Assembly: GCA_027186245.1 (NCBI GenBank)
Contig: CP114486.1
Span: forward strand, 2,604,001-2,668,000
Reading direction: 5' to 3'
Source: Coriaria nepalensis
Lineage: Eukaryota > Streptophyta > Magnoliopsida > Cucurbitales > Coriariaceae
DNA: 64,000 bases
Below the pieces are notes generated by a model. It saw only the letters and a program-made list of their open reading frames with translations, was not told the origin of the DNA and did no database searches. The position numbers and the translations under genes are program-made. Below are positions 61,311 through 64,000 of the stretch, in pieces (position 1 is the stretch's first letter; each line of letters starts with the position of its first letter).

Positions 61311-62967
61311 GTGTCTGAAAAATTAATGCTGTTTAGTACCACCTTTTCTTTTTCTCTGTACACCAGGGTTGATTTACAATTAGCCAAGATTAGCTCTGTT
61401 TCTCTGGCAGGCTAAAAGTGACATGCCAGAGGAATTTTCCATAGCATTTCTTTGAGGTTTTTACTTTTTTTTTCCCCCCATGTAAATTCCAGTGCTCCTT
61501 GTATTCGTCAATGGATGGGTTCATTTTTTTTTTCTTTGTTAATAAAGCAATGAGGATTCAGTTAGTGTAGCATATGGGCATTCCTCCGACTACTGACTAT
61601 TCAATTTCAGTTTAGTAATTAGCTTCCGTGGATAGCTGCACCATCCTTTACCTCACCTCTCTCCTTCGTTAGTTTCAGATCGGTTGAATCTTGTTTTGAA
61701 CCAGATCTCGGGTATGCAATTTGGTTATCGATCCAGATCCGTCTCAAGAGAGAGTGTGAGAAAGCAAACGGATGGTTGACGGAATCAAATGCAATGGCAC
61801 CAGCGAGTTATAGCTTCAGCAACAGTGGAGGAATAGAGAGGAATCACGTCAAGTAATTTAACCTAAAATAAATAATCTTGACAAAATGGGATCACTGATT
61901 TAATGGATTCTCACACTCAAACTTAGAAAGTAGGACTAGTACCAATGCTAGAATGAGTAAGCTCTGATCATCAACATTCTACAGAAAGCAATAAATTCTC
62001 AGATAGGAATTTGACTCTACAAATCAAACAAGAAGATAATGTTTTCTATTTATTTTGATTCTTGCAAATCAGGACAGACATGATAAGTATGCATATTGAT
62101 ATTGGTCTTCACTTTTCCCCTCAACCTTACCTAAATAACATAACGAAGATTGTACATCTGGAGAAATCAAATGGTACATATCCTTCTCCTAAGGTAAAGT
62201 CATAAATGAGCATTATGAGAGACAGCTTATGACATAAGAGAAGAAGCCAAAAAAAAAAATAGTGGAAGAGATTCTACCTTTCTAACTCTTATGCGAGCTT
62301 ACAGGGATGACCAAGACACCAAGTTTAAAGCCTATCCATAGTTCGGACTTTTAGACGTTTCAGTTTCACTCTCTCAATCTCTCTCGATCCTCAAAATGAC
62401 CCAAATCCTGACCGCCCAACAAAACAGCGAAGATTTCTCAATCAAGTACACGTGCTTGGCTACCTTTTCCTTAATTTTCACCTTCTTCCTTGATTTGCTT
62501 CTTATTATACTTTCATCCAAAGGCAGAGTAGCCAGTCTTTGTTTCTTGCTTTGATCGTTTTCATCAGGGCCCAGTTGATCATCATCACTCACTAGCTACA
62601 CCACCAATTGCTTCAAAATTCTGATTCCTCTTTTCCAGGATGGTATGAAAAAAGTAGCCTTTTAAAAAAAAAAATATGGTTCGGATCCAGGTTGACTGCT
62701 TGGCAAATTGCTCTTCTCACATCTGATCAATTCTTTCTCGATTTTCGTCTTTTTTTTTAATTATTATTTTTTTTGACTTCTACCCACTTGCGAATTATTC
62801 GAATATTTCAATCCATGTTATTTGTTCTTCTCGATCTGGATTTGGGAATGTAGCATTGTAGAAGGAGAACTGAGGTTAGAGATAGATTATCGTTACTAGT
62901 CCAGCAAGTCGTTTTGCTTTTCTGGGTTTCTTTGATTGATTGAATTTTGATTGATTCAAAAATTCAA
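61311..62967. other. Intergenic region and leader of the zinc-finger gene
   Basis: I see no strongly supported gene. A 72-codon minus-strand frame (62374-62592, starting MSDDDQLGPDENDQ) looks mildly protein-like in its first 55 codons but I cannot place it. The right end is the T-rich leader of the zinc-finger gene. Confidence 0.45.
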
Positions 62968-64000
62968 ATGGAAGAAAATCAGAACCCAAAGTTTAAATGC
63001 AAGTTTTGTGGCAGAATCTACCCTTGTGGGAAGTCTCTAGGTGGTCATATTAGAATTCATATGACTCATAAATTGTCTCATAGAAGAAGACATGAAGAAG
63101 ATGAAGATGAAGAAGAGGAGTTCAAATTCAAAGCTAAAATGAGGAAGCATCAATCTTTTACTACTAATGGGAAGAAGAGCATACGGAGATATACCGATTC
63201 AGTAGCGCTTAAATCATCATCAGTTGATGCAAATTCAGGTTATGTTCTTAGAGACAATCCCAGAAGAACAAGGAGGTTTGTGGATGCTTCAAATCTTCAT
63301 AATTTTCATCATGAAAAGGCTGAAAATGGGTTTCTTCAATCATCAAAAGCCCAATCGGAGAAGGACGAAGAGGAGATGAACAAGCTTGAAGATTACAATG
63401 CTTCTTCTTCTCTGTCAAATGGGTTTTCATCTGATTTGAATATTGAGGATGAACTAAAAGAGGTAGCTTTGTGTTTGATAATGCTGTCTCGAGATTCTTC
63501 TGGTTGTAAGGGAGCTTATTTGAATTCTGCCGAGTCTTCTGATAACAATTCAGAGGATCTAGAAACTAAATCAATATCTTCAATTGATACAAGAATGGTC
63601 AAAAAAGCTGCAAATTTTGGTGCTTATCATGAGAATTTTGATTCTGGCCACTTCAAAAATGGGACCAAGAAGAATCCCAATCTTGATTTTTCTTCAAATG
63701 TGGTTGTTAGGAATGGTCAAATGCAGATTATACCTTCTACCTCTTCTTCTTCCAAGTATGAGTTAAGAAAAAGATTGAATAATGGTACTTCAGGTAAGTT
63801 TCTACAAGATTCCTACAAGAAGATGCCAACTCCTACAACAAATCCTGATGATGAGTATTGGTTGAATACTACTCATCCAACCAAGGTCGGAAAAGGGTTC
63901 TACGATTCATCATTACCCGAAGTCTTCTCGGGAAAATGCGCGACGACGACAGATGAGAGATTTTCGGAGAAAGTACAATGGAGAAAATTGGTGTCGAAGA
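62968..64000 (+). CDS. C2H2 zinc-finger protein (KSLGGH type), 3' end outside window
   Basis: An open frame of at least 344 codons starts MEENQNPKFKCKFCGRIYP and runs off the window end. The first finger is C11-x2-C14-x12-H27-x3-H31, with KSLGGH in place of the common plant QALGGH motif. Further on are acidic (EDEDEEEE), basic and Ser-rich regions and DELKEVALCLIMLSRDSSG, an EAR-adjacent-like Leu-rich block seen in ZAT-type factors. Additional fingers probably lie beyond position 64000. Plant factors of this type are nuclear transcriptional regulators. From memory the syntenic Arabidopsis gene is At1g26590. The start is the first ATG in this frame; no upstream stop was needed to decide it. 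Confidence 0.88.
   Translation, partial: MEENQNPKFKCKFCGRIYPCGKSLGGHIRIHMTHKLSHRRRHEEDEDEEEEFKFKAKMRKHQSFTTNGKKSIRRYTDSVALKSSSVDANSGYVLRDNPRRTRRFVDASNLHNFHHEKAENGFLQSSKAQSEKDEEEMNKLEDYNASSSLSNGFSSDLNIEDELKEVALCLIMLSRDSSGCKGAYLNSAESSDNNSEDLETKSISSIDTRMVKKAANFGAYHENFDSGHFKNGTKKNPNLDFSSNVVVRNGQMQIIPSTSSSSKYELRKRLNNGTSGKFLQDSYKKMPTPTTNPDDEYWLNTTHPTKVGKGFYDSSLPEVFSGKCATTTDERFSEKVQWRKLVSK

Noticed and set aside
62374..62592. Minus-strand frame starting MSDDDQLGPDENDQSKKQ
   Set aside because: Composition is plausible for a small nuclear protein, but I recognise no family. The last third is typical of non-coding translation, so it was left as intergenic.

Overview
The window is eudicot plant nuclear DNA. 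It has AT-rich intergenic sequence, GT-AG introns, introns in 5' leaders and plant-only families (PPR proteins, LRR receptor kinase, X8/GPI protein, GH1 glucosidase, ureide permease). There are no prokaryotic, viral or CRISPR-like features, and I found no convincing undescribed biological system. The most informative content is a conserved gene block containing several freshly broken genes.

Layout: (1) 1-10 kb: a G3BP-like NTF2/RRM protein (+), an RPK1/RPK2-type receptor kinase (-) and an unrecognised Ser-rich protein with a Cys-Pro tail (-). (2) 10.9-14.3 kb: an MRS2-5-like Mg2+ transporter pseudogene (+) convergent with a POLAR-like polarity protein (-). (3) 15.4-22.7 kb: an intact purple acid phosphatase (-) followed downstream by two degenerate tandem copies; the more distal one abuts an Agenet (plant Tudor) fragment. 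(4) 23.9-26.1 kb: a PPR pseudogene (-) and a LHW-type bHLH N-terminal fossil (+). (5) 26.4-31.8 kb: a ureide permease (-) and an X8/GPI plasmodesmal-type protein (-). (6) 34-45 kb: a mitochondrial-type PPR protein with a LINE fragment in an intron (+), a 14-3-3 protein (-), tRNA-Ala(TGC), a second PPR protein (+) and a p24 cargo receptor (+) with a MITE-like insert. (7) 45.5-54.5 kb: KTI12/DRL1 (-), a CobW/ZNG1 GTPase (-) and a BGLU40-like beta-glucosidase (+). (8) 55.5-64 kb: a UDP-glucose dehydrogenase with two lesions (+), an ELM2/SANT protein (+) and a C2H2 zinc-finger gene cut by the window end (+).

From memory of Arabidopsis locus numbers, the gene order matches three homoeologous chromosome-1 segments (about At1g13.7-13.9, At1g26.44-26.59 and At1g69.25-69.30). 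This looks like an ancestral block carrying the union of genes that Arabidopsis split among its duplicates. The genes do not form one pathway; they are ordinary eukaryotic neighbours. Several loci carry multiple independent inactivating lesions (MRS2-5-like, PAP copies, At1g69290-like PPR, UGD), which suggests fractionation after gene or genome duplication in this species.

Exon boundaries below were derived by hand from splice dinucleotides and reading phase; boundaries called uncertain are marked as such.
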